A stretch of DNA of 64,000 bases from Trissonchulus latispiculum. Its lineage: Eukaryota > Nematoda > Enoplea > Enoplida > Ironidae. The DNA is taken from positions 1 through 64,000 of the forward strand of contig JASAND010032069.1 in NCBI GenBank assembly GCA_030248195.1, read 5' to 3'. The first letter of the stretch is position 1; each line of letters starts with the position of its first letter. Positions 21,001-32,599 of the stretch are shown one piece after another. Made by a program: the position numbers and the translations under genes. A model generated the notes under the pieces. That model had not been told where the DNA came from, did not search any database, and worked only from the letters and a program-made list of their open reading frames with translations.

Positions 21001-24000
21001 ACTGACTGCTCAAATTTCTACCATTTTCTGAAGTAAAGGTACAATAGCTATATATTTGAAATCGATTGTACGTACCCGTATAAACTGTTCCATTAGCTTA
21101 TCTTTCACAGAATAAGTAAACATTCCTGCTTAAATTGAAAAGTTTTTTTGTCATTTTATTATAAATATATACTGTTGATATATGCATATTTATAGGATGA
21201 ATACATATACAATGTAATTCTAATCAAATCTTCAATTGAAATCACACGCGACGAAATAGTTCAAAAAAGAACAATTATTCCTTAGTTCCTCGCTCTGGGT
21301 AATAATGATTTGAAATAAAAAATTATAATTCCATAACGTGCAATATTCTTTGTATCTTATTAAAAACAGGAGAAATTGTTCTCAGAAAGTTTACTAAAAT
21401 CACATCATCCTATAATTAATAACAATAAAAGTAATTGGCTCTACGGAATCAGCTATTTCTTTTTATTACACGTTTTCTATTTTAGTCGATCTCTATCTAA
21501 CAATTTCATGTTCTAGCTTGGATTTCTAAAAATATAAATACTTTGGAATAATAGTAATTTGTATGCATTAATAACATTAGATGTTATTGTCGATGAATAG
21601 ATTACCAACCTTAACTGATAATCGCTAGTTTCACTCAAAAGTCATAAGGTTCATTCATAAGGCAAAAAGTTGATTGTTCTGATTTTGTGTCGTCAGGAAA
21701 AGTGACATACCGAAAATGGGCGATCGCGAAGTCAAGTTCCGCCAGCTGCCAGATTTTTCGGGTGCTTGGTGGTGTGAAACTTTCTTCACATTCTTTACCC
21801 CCTAAAGTTACAGTTTGAGTCTAGCCCTCATCGTCTAGCGCTTTAATAGTCTGTGTTATTGGTGTAATCTCTAAATGCTCTAATCACGCTGTTTTTGTCC
21901 CTAAGCTGGAAAAACCTAAACTTTGAAAGCTTTGACTTGCTGACAAATTTGGAATTTTATGATCTAATTCCGCCAACTTCTATTCTATATAGTATATTGT
22001 ATGGTTTGGCAGAACTTGGTAGGAATTTTAGGGATTCGCCACTATTTGGTATATCACAAATATTCCATAATATCAAATGTAATATATCCTATGTAATATC
22101 AAATGAAGCAATAAAGTGTTGTGACCGATGCTGAACTGCTGCGAACGGCACACACCCTGCAAAACTCTTAATTAACAGCGCACCGGGTACACCTTCACGA
22201 TCAGGCCACTCGTAACGACTAATACGAATTCTCGTCTAGAACTCGCCACACCACAACCTAGTCACACAACGTTACTGAACAAATCACAGCTACAACCTAA
22301 AGTAAAGTTTTGTAAACTAAAATTAAAATTCAAGTTAGTATACTCCAGTTACGGATTGATTTCAACGATCTTTCAACAATGTTTGTTCCGGCGATGGAAT
22401 CGAGTCCGTTTGACTCACGTTTACTACCGGATCACCTTTCAATTACCATTTCCTTTTCCAATTATCATCTTAGGCGATTAGGCAATTACTTCTGCACTCT
22501 CCGCAACATTCGACACAGGTGTGCAGTTGGATTGCTGCGGTTTTTGCAATTTTGTAGCGTGCCTTCTTGATGCCGAATTATGACATCGGTTTTTCTATAA
22601 GTGATAAGTGATAATTCCGAACCAGATTCCAGGAACGGTCTTCTAGAGTTTGCTAATTCGGCAATAGTGGTCCCAAAAACAGTTTGTTCCAGAAATTACC
22701 GAAATTACCCCACGAAGAAGAGAGATAGTCCAATATTCGGATTTTTGCTCAAAGGTAGCAACTGCACAATTCAATACCTTTCTTACTACATAAGCCTCAT
22801 AAGCTAGCAGATCCTCAGCACACACCTACACCTCCTCCCAACTCAGAGAATTTTCAGTCTATGCTTAGTCTACTCTATGCTGTCTATTCTAGTCTATTTT
22901 CAATTTCAAATTAGTGAGACTTTGAATCAACAAATTAAGGATTATCAACAAATATAATCAGCTAATCACCAAATTCAACAGGCAAAATTCAGTCAGCGAA
23001 ATGATCCATGGAATGAGCAGGTCAAAGCGATGGTGATCCTCGTTAGCCGAGACCTGCGTATTAAGTAGGATCTAAAACACTTTTCCAACGCTCCGAATTT
23101 CGATGCCCTGAAAGGCTTTTAGGTAACTATTTCTCTGTAGCGACATAGTTTCAGACTTTCAGCCTTCGTTCGGTGTTTACGCCAAAGTTTTCAGCTGAAA
23201 CTAAAACAGTATACATGGCTGACCTTCATCTTATTTATGAGATAATCTGCATAGATTTCTCCAGCAGTCTGAGCTAATAAGGGTATCATATTTTAAGGTC
23301 ACTTTGAGCTGACATAATGACATTAATTATGCTCATATTAATGGTAATTGAACTTTAAAAGTTTTGATGAACTTTTTTCCAAATTCATTAAATTCACAAG
23401 CGGACAGTGCCCACAGCGTTCTCATATGATGGTGAATTTACGTCAAACCTCTGTACGAAAATGCGTCAAGGGCTCCGGGCTAGTATTATATTAATATTTT
23501 GGCCGCAGGTGTTATTTTGACTAATAGGAATTGACCTCCCTGCTTATTCTGGAATTAATGTTGCTCCGTTTTAATTACAAGAAATTAGGATGTGCTCGTA
23601 GATTAGAAAATCTCCGCTTTAGCCTCTTTTCCCTTCTGTAAGAACCCTAAAGTATGTCCTGCGTCACGCTTGCCACTATATTTTAAAATGATGGATCATA
23701 ATAATCAGATATTGCTTAAAGCATGTAATTATCTAATGCTTGCTTACTATCCCTTGACGGGATCAAAGCTTTAACCAACAGGTTATATTTAGTAAATGAG
23801 TACTGTGAATAATACCTGGTTATGTTGAATAGTCAGTTCCTTGTGGTTCAGCATAAATATTATTCACTTTTAATCAATTTTGAGTGAATCAATAGAATCG
23901 CAGCAAAAGCCAGATTTATATTATGATGGAAAACTAATATTTATTTATTTATTTGTCTCCCTGCTGAGATAAATTCTATAACACTGCAGTAAATAAGAGA

Positions 24001-24207
24001 GGGTATGGCTGTCAAAGATAAACCTAAAATATAGCATCTCAAACTTTTTGCATACATTTTGTGCACGTCTGCATATGCTGAAGGAACTTGGTTGCATTAT
24101 AAGATACGTAGCGTGGGGCGGTAGTTAGCGTGGGGCTTTAGTGGTGATGTGATATGGGTGGTAAGGAGAAGATAGATCACATTGTTGATAAACAAGTATA
24201 TACTGGA
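18100..24207. other. 6-kb region with no recognised gene
   Basis: AT-rich sequence whose longest frames are 60-80 codons and show no motif or coding-like composition. I saw no transposon domains, tandem arrays or convincing exons. It may contain regulatory DNA or first exons of the downstream gene that cannot be recognised by eye. Confidence 0.45.
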
Positions 24208-25089
24208 GCACACATTAACATAGGGTTGGATCCTGGGGGGCTTGTCCCCAAAAAATTTTGAGGGGGCTTGTACCTGGAACTAAAATTTTCAGTGGGGCTT
24301 GCACCTGAAAAATAAATTTGTGAAATATTTCGAAAAATTAATGCTAATTTTATTAAAATTTACAACAAAATCATCAATATTTACAAACAAATTCAGCATT
24401 TTGTCCAATTTTCACGAAAACTGAAACATCTTAGCTAAAAATTCCGGCCAAGCCGGAAATGTTTTAAAATTTTATTGCAAAAACTAATTTTTTTGGCTAT
24501 TTTTGCTTAATCCCTTGCCCATTTTTGTCCCTGACGGCGGTAACGGCGGTAGGGCTTGTACTTTGTCCGGGTGGGGGGCTTGGACCCCTAGACCCTAGAG
24601 ATGAGCACGGGCCGGATTTTTTCGGCACGGCCCGGCCCGGCCCGCTCCAAAAACTTGCTTGGCCCGGCCCGGCCCGGCCCGCTGGCAAAATTTTTCGGCC
24701 CGGCCCGGCCCGGCCCGCTCCAAGATTCGGCCCGGCCCGGCCCGCAAAAAGAAAAATTCCAAAATTTTACGAACAATATTATTTCAAAGGCTCAAATGCA
24801 ATATGGAAACGCTAAAATATGCTACAAAATGTTAAATTTTGGTGTAAAATAGACGAGTAAATATTTAGCTAATTTTAGCGATTTTAGAACATTTTCTATA
24901 GTCGATCCGGCCCGTTTCGGCCCGCGCCGGCCCGCAGTTAAAAAATTTTCTCGGCCCGGCCCGGCCCGCCCCGCTAACAAACGGATGTCGGCCCGGCCCG
25001 GCCCGGCCCGCGGGCCGGGCCGGGCCGGGCCGGGCCGGGCCGACGGGCCGAAATGCTCATCTCTACTAGACCCCCCCGCGTTAACCTAT
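24208..25089. mobile_element. GGGGGCTTG-rich element interrupted by a hAT-like insertion
   Basis: Flanking TACTGGA (24201-24207 and 25091-25097) is a perfect 7-bp direct repeat, extendable to 8 with one mismatch. The ends CATAGGGTT (left) and AACCTATG (right) are weak inverted repeats. Inside are GGGGGGCTTG-type words (24235-24300 and 24570-24590). The right part was split by the element at 24596-25065, which duplicated CTAGACCC. No coding sequence. Confidence 0.5.
24596..25065. mobile_element. hAT-like element with GGCCC repeats
   Basis: Ends TAGAGATGAGCA (24596-24607) and TGCTCATCTCTA (25054-25065) are perfect 12-bp inverted repeats. The flanking CTAGACCC (24588-24595 and 25066-25073) is a perfect 8-bp duplication, as in hAT elements. 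Arrays of CGGCC/GGCCG pentamers read inward from each end in opposite orientation (24626-24745 and 24957-25050) around about 200 bp of AT-rich core. No protein is encoded. The clean duplication and near-perfect pentamers suggest recent insertion. An older copy lies at 43869-44267. Confidence 0.9.
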
Positions 25090-25258
25090 GTACTGGACGA
25101 AATAAAGCTAATTGCCAAGCTAACGTAACCGTTGGACATGCTGAATGCGACAATAGCGTGTAGGTATGGAAATGTAAAGATTGGCCCTGGAGAAGTCTCC
25201 CACCCTTGCAGGGTATGGGGTTCCGGTGCTCATCCTCGGTTTTATTGCCCTTGAGCCA

Positions 25259-25568
25259 GGGAGGCGTTTGAAAAGACGCTCCTAATCTTAGAAGCGCTCC
25301 TAAATGGGTCTTAAGCAGGCAGTTGGGAGAATGCCGTTTCAAAACATCCTCCTAATTTACGAGCGGGTTCCACCGCTCCTAACTTTTCTCCTAAGTTAGG
25401 CTAGGTTAGGAGAATGTCGGTGTAAATTTAGGAGAATTCTTTTTAAACGCGCTTAGGAGCGCTCCTAACTAAGCCTTAGGAGCTCCTAAGAAGATCCTAA
25501 CAATTCTCCTAAGAATGCTCATTGGGGCGCTTAGGAGCGGATTTAGGAGAATCTTTTGAACGCCTCCC
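25259..25568. mobile_element. Short TIR element with TCCTAA repeats
   Basis: Left GGGAGGCGTTTGAAAAGACG and right TTTTGAACGCCTCCC form inverted termini. Most of the interior is CTCCTAA/TTAGGAG words in alternating orientation with GCGCTCCTAA blocks. I could not identify a target duplication. It shares the design of the other repeat-loaded elements here. Confidence 0.65.
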
Positions 25569-25674
25569 AGGAGTGTGCTACTTCGAATGGAGACTGGAAA
25601 CGTAGAGGAGGGGCCAGCTCCTCGAAGGCCCAAGGATTCCGAAGGTGTAGGGGAAAGGAAATACGGCCCATGTC

Positions 25675-25970
25675 AAGATAAAAGTCACTTTTTGATGCGT
25701 TCTGATCTACCACTTGTTTTTCTTGGAGCTTTTATTTTCATGGGAGTTCTTGGGGGTTCTTAATTTTTTTGCAGAGATTTGATCTATAACTACGTTTAGT
25801 TTCATTTTGTGATGGGGGTTCTTGGGGGTTCCTAACTTTTCGAAGAGATTTGATCCGTAACTACTTTCAAATTTTTGATGTTTCAAATTTTTGATGGGGG
25901 TTCTTGGGGTTCTTGGGGGTTCTGAAATTTTTTCAAGAGATTTGATCCTCTACTATCTAGTTTTGTGTGG
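25675..25970 (+). repeat. Dispersed repeat with three GGGGGTTCTTG modules
   Basis: Three imperfect modules (each a GTTCTTGGGGGTTC-like block followed by AGAGATTTGATC and TCTACTA/TAACTAC) lie at about 25735-25795, 25810-25865 and 25895-25965. The same sequence, including the upstream TTTTCTTGGAGCTTTTATTT, is present inverted at 38445-38645. No coding function is evident. Confidence 0.7.
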
Positions 25971-26164
25971 TTATGTGGTTATAATGTGGTTATAATTATA
26001 TGTGGTTATATGTGGTTATACTGTTGCATAACACAGTAACAGATGTAATGCACGATTATTATATAACAGTTCACCTTCACATTATGATTACTACCTTACA
26101 GTGGATGGAATGCCCAGACATCTACAGCTGATATCCGTCCGGCGGCGAAAAGAGGACCCTGAAC

Positions 26165-26660
26165 GTGGAGCCGACTGGTACTTTCATCGGTGATGGGGAT
26201 GAGGGTGAGAACATGTGGCTACAAAGTGACGACCAAATACCCCGCAGTGATGACGCAGTGATGCCCACGATTGAGGCTGTCCTGTATCCCCAACATGGCG
26301 ACGACGTCGACGTTGAGCATTCTGACGTTGGCGACCCGGAGCCAATTGACGCCTATCCTGATCAATTCGCTGATCCTTCCGGGTTAAGCTGCCGCGAATT
26401 GAACTGTTCAAAGGCTTGATATGGAGTCAGCGAAAAAGCAGACAATGGTTCTTTCTTGAGTTCCTCGTAAGCTGCCTTTTTGATCTCCTCCAACTGGTCG
26501 AATATCGCAAACGCGGGTCCATGCAGGAACAGTGGAATAAACTTAGCAAGGTCCTGAATGCGATGCAGGTTATTCCGCCTTTTTTACCAATTCCGCCTTT
26601 TAACCACTCTCCCACCCCACATCGTCCGATCCACCTCCGGAGAATTTAGGCAAAATGTCA
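26165..26660 (-). pseudogene. Decayed retrotransposon Gag
   Basis: On the minus strand from about 26660, with frameshifts, the sequence reads MSVKITDILPKFSGGGSDDV, then HRIQDLAKFIPLFLHGPAFA with FDQLEEIKKAAYEELKK, then FEQFNSRQLNPEGSAN. An arginine-rich stretch follows, and then HHCGVFGRHFVATC, which resembles a degraded CCHC zinc knuckle. This is the order of a gypsy-type Gag: capsid-like domain, then nucleocapsid. No pol follows. The 84-codon plus-strand frame over the same bases is a shadow. Confidence 0.6.
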
Positions 26661-28985
26661 GTAATCTTTACCGACATTTTCGACAAAGAGCCGAAATAGC
26701 TTGTACTATAGAAGCTGGCAAACGTACAAAACTACTGCTGTTTCTCTTCGTAGATCTTATCTTCTCTTCTTTCTAGCTTTTACCGCACCTTACATACCTG
26801 ACATTGCGTTATATACTTCATCGATTACATCCATGTCTCTGTTTGCTTTCGTTTTCAACTGAGACCACACTCAATCTCTAACCTTTGACTCGGAACAATA
26901 AAAACAAGTTTTATTCTTGTTCAATAGGCCCACTAAAGGTAAGCCTCGTTACACGAAGACCAATCAGTTTTTTTCATTCCTCCTCAGGTAACACCGCTTA
27001 AATGTTTTGAAATGTTTTCTGAAGAGCCACTAATGGAGACTTTCTAGCGGAGGTGCCAAAACAAGTTAAAAACACACGAACAAAAGTTTCTCACCCTTTG
27101 CTATTAAAATGAAAATCGGTGTTCAGTATTATGTTAAATATTTATTTGAACGATCTATCAGTCTATCTATCTAATCGATTTATTTGAGTTTTTACAGTTT
27201 CCCCACCTTTCGTTTCTTTCAGTTGCCAAAAATGGATGCATGATTGTATCGGAATGTCATATCTTAATTATCTAAGCCTGAATCGAGCCTAATGATTTAC
27301 GTTTATTCTTTTCTTGCTGCTACCAGTCAGAACTTTTACCTAGACGATGTTTTGCATAGAACTCTGTCTGAAAGGTTTTGAACTTTCGATCAAAGATATG
27401 AATGAAATTAATCACAGCAACGGCTTCAGTAATATTTGAATTTTCAGAATTGTTTTTCTTCTGCTTATCCTCTGAGCAACTCAAAGTAGCACCGAGCTAT
27501 AACCTTTCGAAAATAGATCAAGGAGTTTCAAAACATAGTTGAACTACATATCAGTAGCTGCTTCTCAGAATTGAATTGTTGTTAACAAGCTGCTATCGGC
27601 CAAGTGTTCATTCGTGTTTTTGTGGTTCTTAACATCAACTCCATATTTTGCATTCGGTATTTTACCTGCGCGCAAGTAAATTCCACGCACTTGAATTCTA
27701 TTTATATAAACGTTTGATCTTCAGTTTGCAGGTTGGTGAAAACCTGTTGCCCAGAGGATAAATCAGACCGTTTTTGTCAGATCAGATTACATTTCTGTCA
27801 AAAATGGCCGCAGAATCTCGTGCAACTACGCCTTGACAGGGTAATTTAATACTATCTCAGCTTAAAGTTAAACCTATATACAGGCTAAGACATGCCCAGA
27901 CCTATGTTGATTTACACTAAGTTAGTTCCTGCATACAAGAATACTAGAATCATTACACCATACAGGATTTCCTGCCCGTTATTAACAGACTCTCGCTCTC
28001 TCTTGTTTCGACAGTTTAAAGTTTGAAACTGTAAAATCGTTTAAAACGCAAATCAATATTGTTGTTTTCCACAAGTTGTCAGCGGATAACTGGTTGTTCT
28101 GCGCTCAGCTCACGCTAAAGTATGAAAGAGTAAGATTGCTTCTATTTTTTAATGACAGCTATGTACAGTTTTGCTACTTTAAAATATGTTTTACTGTGAA
28201 CATTACAATTAAATCAGTTTCATGAGCAAACACAGGTTCCTTCGAATTATTAGCTTGATTAAACCGTTCTATGGTTTCCCCTTATTATTTGTGCTTATCC
28301 CCTTGAATCACACGTGCTGCTACTTTTAGGAAACCCGCACTGTTATCGGCTTAGTGTCAGGTCTTCTGTTTCTGACGCCATGTCGGCTTCGGCTTATTTA
28401 AATCTACTTATAAAATAAAAGCTCGGGCCTGTTTCGTACAAATATCTATTGACTTCAATTTCTCTTTCTCCCTTTCAATCCTCCCAATCAACTAATCGTA
28501 CAGTGTTCCTTATTTATATATTGTATTACTATAGTATGACGCAAATTCTAGTGATTTTTATATTTTCCATCCCAATGATTCAGGGGCCATTCACACTTAT
28601 TAAAAATGTGTAATCTGTAATGATATTCATGTATTTGAGTCGAGAAGATAACTTGTGAGAAAATTCGGCTTCCAGGCTTCCATTCCAGACTACCCTAGAA
28701 AATAGTCTTAACGTCTTAACTCACTTGATAGCAATTTCAGGAATCTGGGTTGCACTTCTGAATTATCTTTGCCCTTGTGCTGAGGCGTATCTCAAACAAA
28801 CGGAAAGAAAGAGCTCAATAGCAACATAATATTTTAAGTTAACAAGTGAAGAGCCTTTGTTCTGGCTTTTTTCTTACAATCAGTCTGTATTTATTTTTCT
28901 TTCTTCAGCTAAGACTAAGCTAACTTGGTTATAAGTTTATATAGGTTTTGAGCTGTGAACAAACATGTTCATACTGTATTTGCCG
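26661..28985. other. No gene seen
   Basis: AT-rich sequence without a supported frame. A short TCTATCAG/CTATCTAT simple-repeat patch occurs near 27155-27175. Confidence 0.45.
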
Positions 28986-28987
28986 TG

Positions 28988-29145
28988 ATCAGATGACTAG
29001 TCAAAGTTTTGAGTAGACTCGCTTCGCTTGGTAGACTTTGGTATCTATTTTCATGCTTGCAAGACGATTAAGGTCTGACTGAGGCGTTGTCATGAGAATC
29101 GAAGCGAAGCACGACTCGGCTGTCAGTTTGACTAGAGATCAGTCA
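28988..29145. repeat. Small inverted repeat (CGCTTCGCTT core)
   Basis: CTAGTCAAA and GACTCGCTTCGCTTGG (about 28998-29032) are mirrored by CGAAGCGAAGCACGACTCGG and TTTGACTAG (about 29100-29134). The arms are roughly 40-50 bp with gaps. It may be a very small non-autonomous element; termini are uncertain. Confidence 0.35.
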
Positions 29146-30300
29146 AATCAGGTCCTACGTAAGCAGATAAACAGCAGACCAGATCTCAATCACAGTAACC
29201 TGCGCTGATCAGTTGATTTAGATCATCTCCTAGACTACATCACCCACCAATCATCAGAATCAGTACTGATTTCAATTAGCTAAATTAAAAGTTTCAGTGA
29301 TCTGCAATCTTTGTGTATCAATTAAATCAGACCCAATCACCTGTCATCTGAACCAGTGAACTGTAGAGACGCTTTACCAGTTTTGTAATGGCGCTACCGA
29401 TAAACTGTATGCCTGTGTAGTCTAAGATTAGTTCACTTCACTGATCCATCTGGCGCTCGATCGAAACTGTATTCAGCTCGTACAGTGGGCAACAACGAAT
29501 GAAAGGTATAATACAAGGTGTCGTAGTGCGAGTTTAGTATACTTATGTGTGTATGTTTATGTATGTATATGTGTTTATGTGGCACCTATTTGTCATCGGA
29601 TAATATGACAAGGCTCGTTTGAATGGCCACCATGTTGTTAATTTTATTGCGCCAACTAACATTAAACATAACACACGTAATTAAACAGTTAAATATTTTG
29701 CTCCCATTGACTAATCCAGAACCAGAAAGTTCTCGTTATGCCTATCATGGTAACAACGCAATTTCAGGACAATAATGATTAGCAGTAATTAATATTATGC
29801 ATTGTTATTGTAGTGTATCATAACTATAGCCGGTTGAGGCTTCGCGTATAAATTTTCGGAAACCAGTTCACCAGTTAATTGATAGTTGACATAATAACTG
29901 AGTATGGTCATGTTTGCAACCTTGTTTACATGTTTGTTTTTGCCCATTTGGTGTTGATCCACTCTACTTTTTAGTTGGCAGTTAAGGGTCGGAGGGTCGC
30001 CAATTTTCGACCATCTCCGGTTTTTCTCATTTTCACACATTTTGTAGTCCCTATGGGTCCCCAAAACAAGACAGTTGCGTTTGTTGCAAAACCTTCCCTA
30101 TCATTCACAATAGTCCTCCAAAATGTGTTGAACTGCTGAAAACGCAAAAGGTAGTAAAACACGGTAACCAAAAGTTTGAGCGCTGTGCAAGAGCGAATGA
30201 GCTATAACTTGGCACAATGCCATCGGGACTAGGTAGCGTGTTAGTACCTATATGAGATTTTTTTGCGTTAGCTCAGCGAGAAATTTGCAAAGTCGGTTTT
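29146..30300. other. No gene seen
   Basis: No convincing coding sequence. There is a TATGTGTGTATGTTTATGTA-like simple repeat at about 29540-29580. Frames near 29795-30171 have no motif. Confidence 0.45.
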
Positions 30301-31015
30301 TGAAGAGTTACAGGCGAGCAGAGCAGGAAGCATTAGCAGCACCGAACATCATACTGTACATAAGCTACTACCAAGAGTCCATAATAATTTCCCTTATATT
30401 ATAGAAGAAGCGTAAGCCACTAGAGGGCTCCTCTTCTTGGCATTCCGTAACGGTGCTCCGACCACAATACGCGAATGTTCCCCCGTTTGGGGGAGTCAGG
30501 GATACCCCCTCCATTTGGTGGGGGGGGGTAGCCGAAAGTGGTCCCCGTTTGGTGGGGGGGTAGCCAAAAGGGGTCCCCGTTTAGTGGGGGGTCGCTCAAG
30601 CAGGCTAAGTTTGGCTGCTGGGGACCCCCCCCCAAACGGGGACCACTTTTTGTGACCCCCCCCCCCAAACGGGGACCACCTTTTGTGACCCCCCACCAAA
30701 CAGGGACCCATTTTCGAATAGAACAATAACTACCGTAATCCTCTGCTCTACCCCCCACCAAACGGAGGGGGGGGGGGGGGTATGCGCTGTCGATTTGGTC
30801 GACCCCCCCCCAAACGGGGGAACATTCGCGTATTGTGGTCGGAGCACCGTTACGCAATGCCATGAAGAGAAGCCCTTTAGTGGCTTACTCTTCTTCTATA
30901 ATATAAGGGAAATGTTTTTGGACTCTTGCTACCACTTTGAATAGATACGACACCATACTTAACGAATCTAAACTTCTATCTAACTTAACATTATATTTAA
31001 CGCGCTTATTCCTCA
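30301..31015 (-). repeat. Copia 3' LTR interrupted by a foldback element
   Basis: Sequence 30301-30371 and 30928-31015 together match the intact LTR at 35018-35168. Removing the insert and one copy of its 7-8 bp target duplication gives exactly 151 bp. The LTR would supply the promoter and polyadenylation signals. Confidence 0.9.
30372..30928. mobile_element. C/G-homopolymer foldback element inside the copia LTR
   Basis: Inverted arms of about 120 bp pair 30372-30495 (AAGAGTCC, TTTCCCTTATATTATAGAAG, CACAATACGCGAATGTTCCC) with 30820-30928. The centre is a set of roughly 30-bp modules, CCCCCCCAAACGGGGACCAC and its complement, arranged head to head. The flanks GCTACTAC and GCTACCAC are the duplicated target. 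Because both the target and an intact LTR are known, the boundaries are exact to one base. Frames here are shadows of the modules. Confidence 0.85.
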
Positions 31016-31066
31016 ATACTCCCCCCTAAGCGCAGTAGTCTTTAAGTCCCATTTTTTCTCTGATAT

Positions 31067-31734
31067 TCAGGATTTATTCTTCGGGAGATGCTTGGTAAAT
31101 ATGTCCGCCAAGTTGTCTTCGGACTTGAGGTATACCAGTACAATTTCTCCAGACTCCACCTTTTCCCGTATAAAATGATATTTGATGTCTATGTGCTTCG
31201 TACGAGAATTGGTGATATGATTCTTTGCAAAAGAAATGCAACTCTGATTGTCATCCCAGATTACAGTTGGTTCGTTGTCTGTAAACCCAAGCTCTTTAAG
31301 GAAACTTCGAATCCAGAGCAGCACCCTGGCGGCAAAACTGAGTGCAACATATATACTCAGCCTCCGAAATAGATAGAGCTACGGTGGGCTGTTTCTTGCT
31401 GGCCCAGCTGACTGGTCCGTTAGCCACGCAGAATAAATATCCAGATGTCGATCTACGATCGTTGAGATTACCGGCCCAATCGGAATCACTAAAGCCATCC
31501 ACTAGAGGTCCTGCCGGTTTCGACTCAGTTCTTTCAAAAAAAAATACCCAACCGTAGAGTTCCTTTGATATATCGAAGAATTCGTTTCAACGCAGTCCAA
31601 TGCAACTGCGTCGGGCAGGAATTGAACTGGCACATCACCCCAACTGGCCCGACTATATCAGGTCTAGTTGCGACTGAGGCATATAGCAACCCACCAACCA
31701 GAGCCTGATACATCGAGGCATCTTCCAGCACACC
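31067..31734 (-). pseudogene. Copia RNase H
   Basis: Pieces in order on the minus strand are the connection region (YQALVGGLLYASVATRPDI, TALKRILRYIKGT), then RNase H with GFSDSDWAGNLNDRRSTSGY, SISEAEYICC and the final DDNQSCISFAKN and TKHIDIKYHFIREK. The end TKHLPKNKS-stop at 31067 is the natural polyprotein end. It is split over at least three frames. Confidence 0.85.
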
Positions 31735-32599
31735 AGACGACGTTGTGCCAGCTTTTGTTAGTTTCAGTCCTGGTTCTTGTGGTATTGCGACCGGGTATGC
31801 CTTTCCATTCTAAACTTCTCCAAAAGTTTTCCAAGATATCTTTCTTGGTTCACAAACAGATGGCCCTTTTCTTTGTTATAGCGAATTTGCATTCCAAGGT
31901 AATAATGCACCTGGCCCATATCTTTCATCTTGAATCTGGTTTGAAGAACTTTCTTCGTTCTTTCCATTTCTGCTGAACTGTCAGTAATGATCAACAAATC
32001 GTCCACGTACAAAATATTGTTAGGCAACAGTCAAATCTTTCGTAGTAAACACATGGATCAGCTTTGGCTTTGTTGAAACCTGACTGGCACAGATGACTAT
32101 CGATGGTTAGGTTCCAGCAGCGCGGCGCTTGCTTCAACCCAAAGCCATCCGACTGATCTATATAGATGTCTTCTTCTAACGACCCATAGAGAAAGGCCGT
32201 CGTGACATCCATCTGGTGATTGTCCATTCCCAACTGCACAACAATTGCCAGAACCATTCTGACTGACGTAAACTTGACCACCGGCGCAAATGTTCCATTG
32301 TAGTCTTCACCATACTTTTGAGTGAATCCTTTAGCTACCAAGCGGGCTTTGGATCTCTCAACACTTCACGTACATTGTACTTTACAAGGAATAACCACTT
32401 GCACCCAATAGGTTTTCTCCCTTCCTGTGGTTCTCCCAAAACCCACGTCTGATTTTCTTTGAGGGAATCAATTTCACTTTGAGCGGCGTTCTTCCACTCG
32501 GTTGCATGGTCACTCTTTAGCGCTTCGGTCATCGTTAATCGTTCAGCTATTTCACTGGAAAAACAGGCGTAGTGAGCTGATCTTTCTTTCATCCTTTCA
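31735..32599 (-). pseudogene. Copia reverse transcriptase
   Basis: Motifs in order are WKNAAQSEIDSLKENQTWVL and GRKPIGCKWLF (end of the frame at 32335), VAKGFTQKYGEDYNGTFAPV, the catalytic aspartate region MDVTTAFLYGSLEEDIYI, then LYVDDLLIITD, the YVDD catalytic site near 32010, and GQVHYYLGMQI. Frameshifts occur near 32340, 32150 and 32025. The family uses this enzyme to make DNA inside virus-like particles. Confidence 0.85.

Noticed and set aside
24497..25045. Open frames rich in G-P-A-R repeats on both strands
   Set aside because: Produced by the GGCCC arrays of the hAT-like element, open in all frames.
26165..26419. 84-codon acidic plus-strand frame
   Set aside because: The minus strand reads as a retrotransposon Gag with a zinc-knuckle-like motif, so the acidic frame is its antisense shadow.
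30420..30863. 147-codon frame and five overlapping frames
   Set aside because: Shadows of the C-run/AAACGGGGACC modules in the foldback inside the copia LTR.
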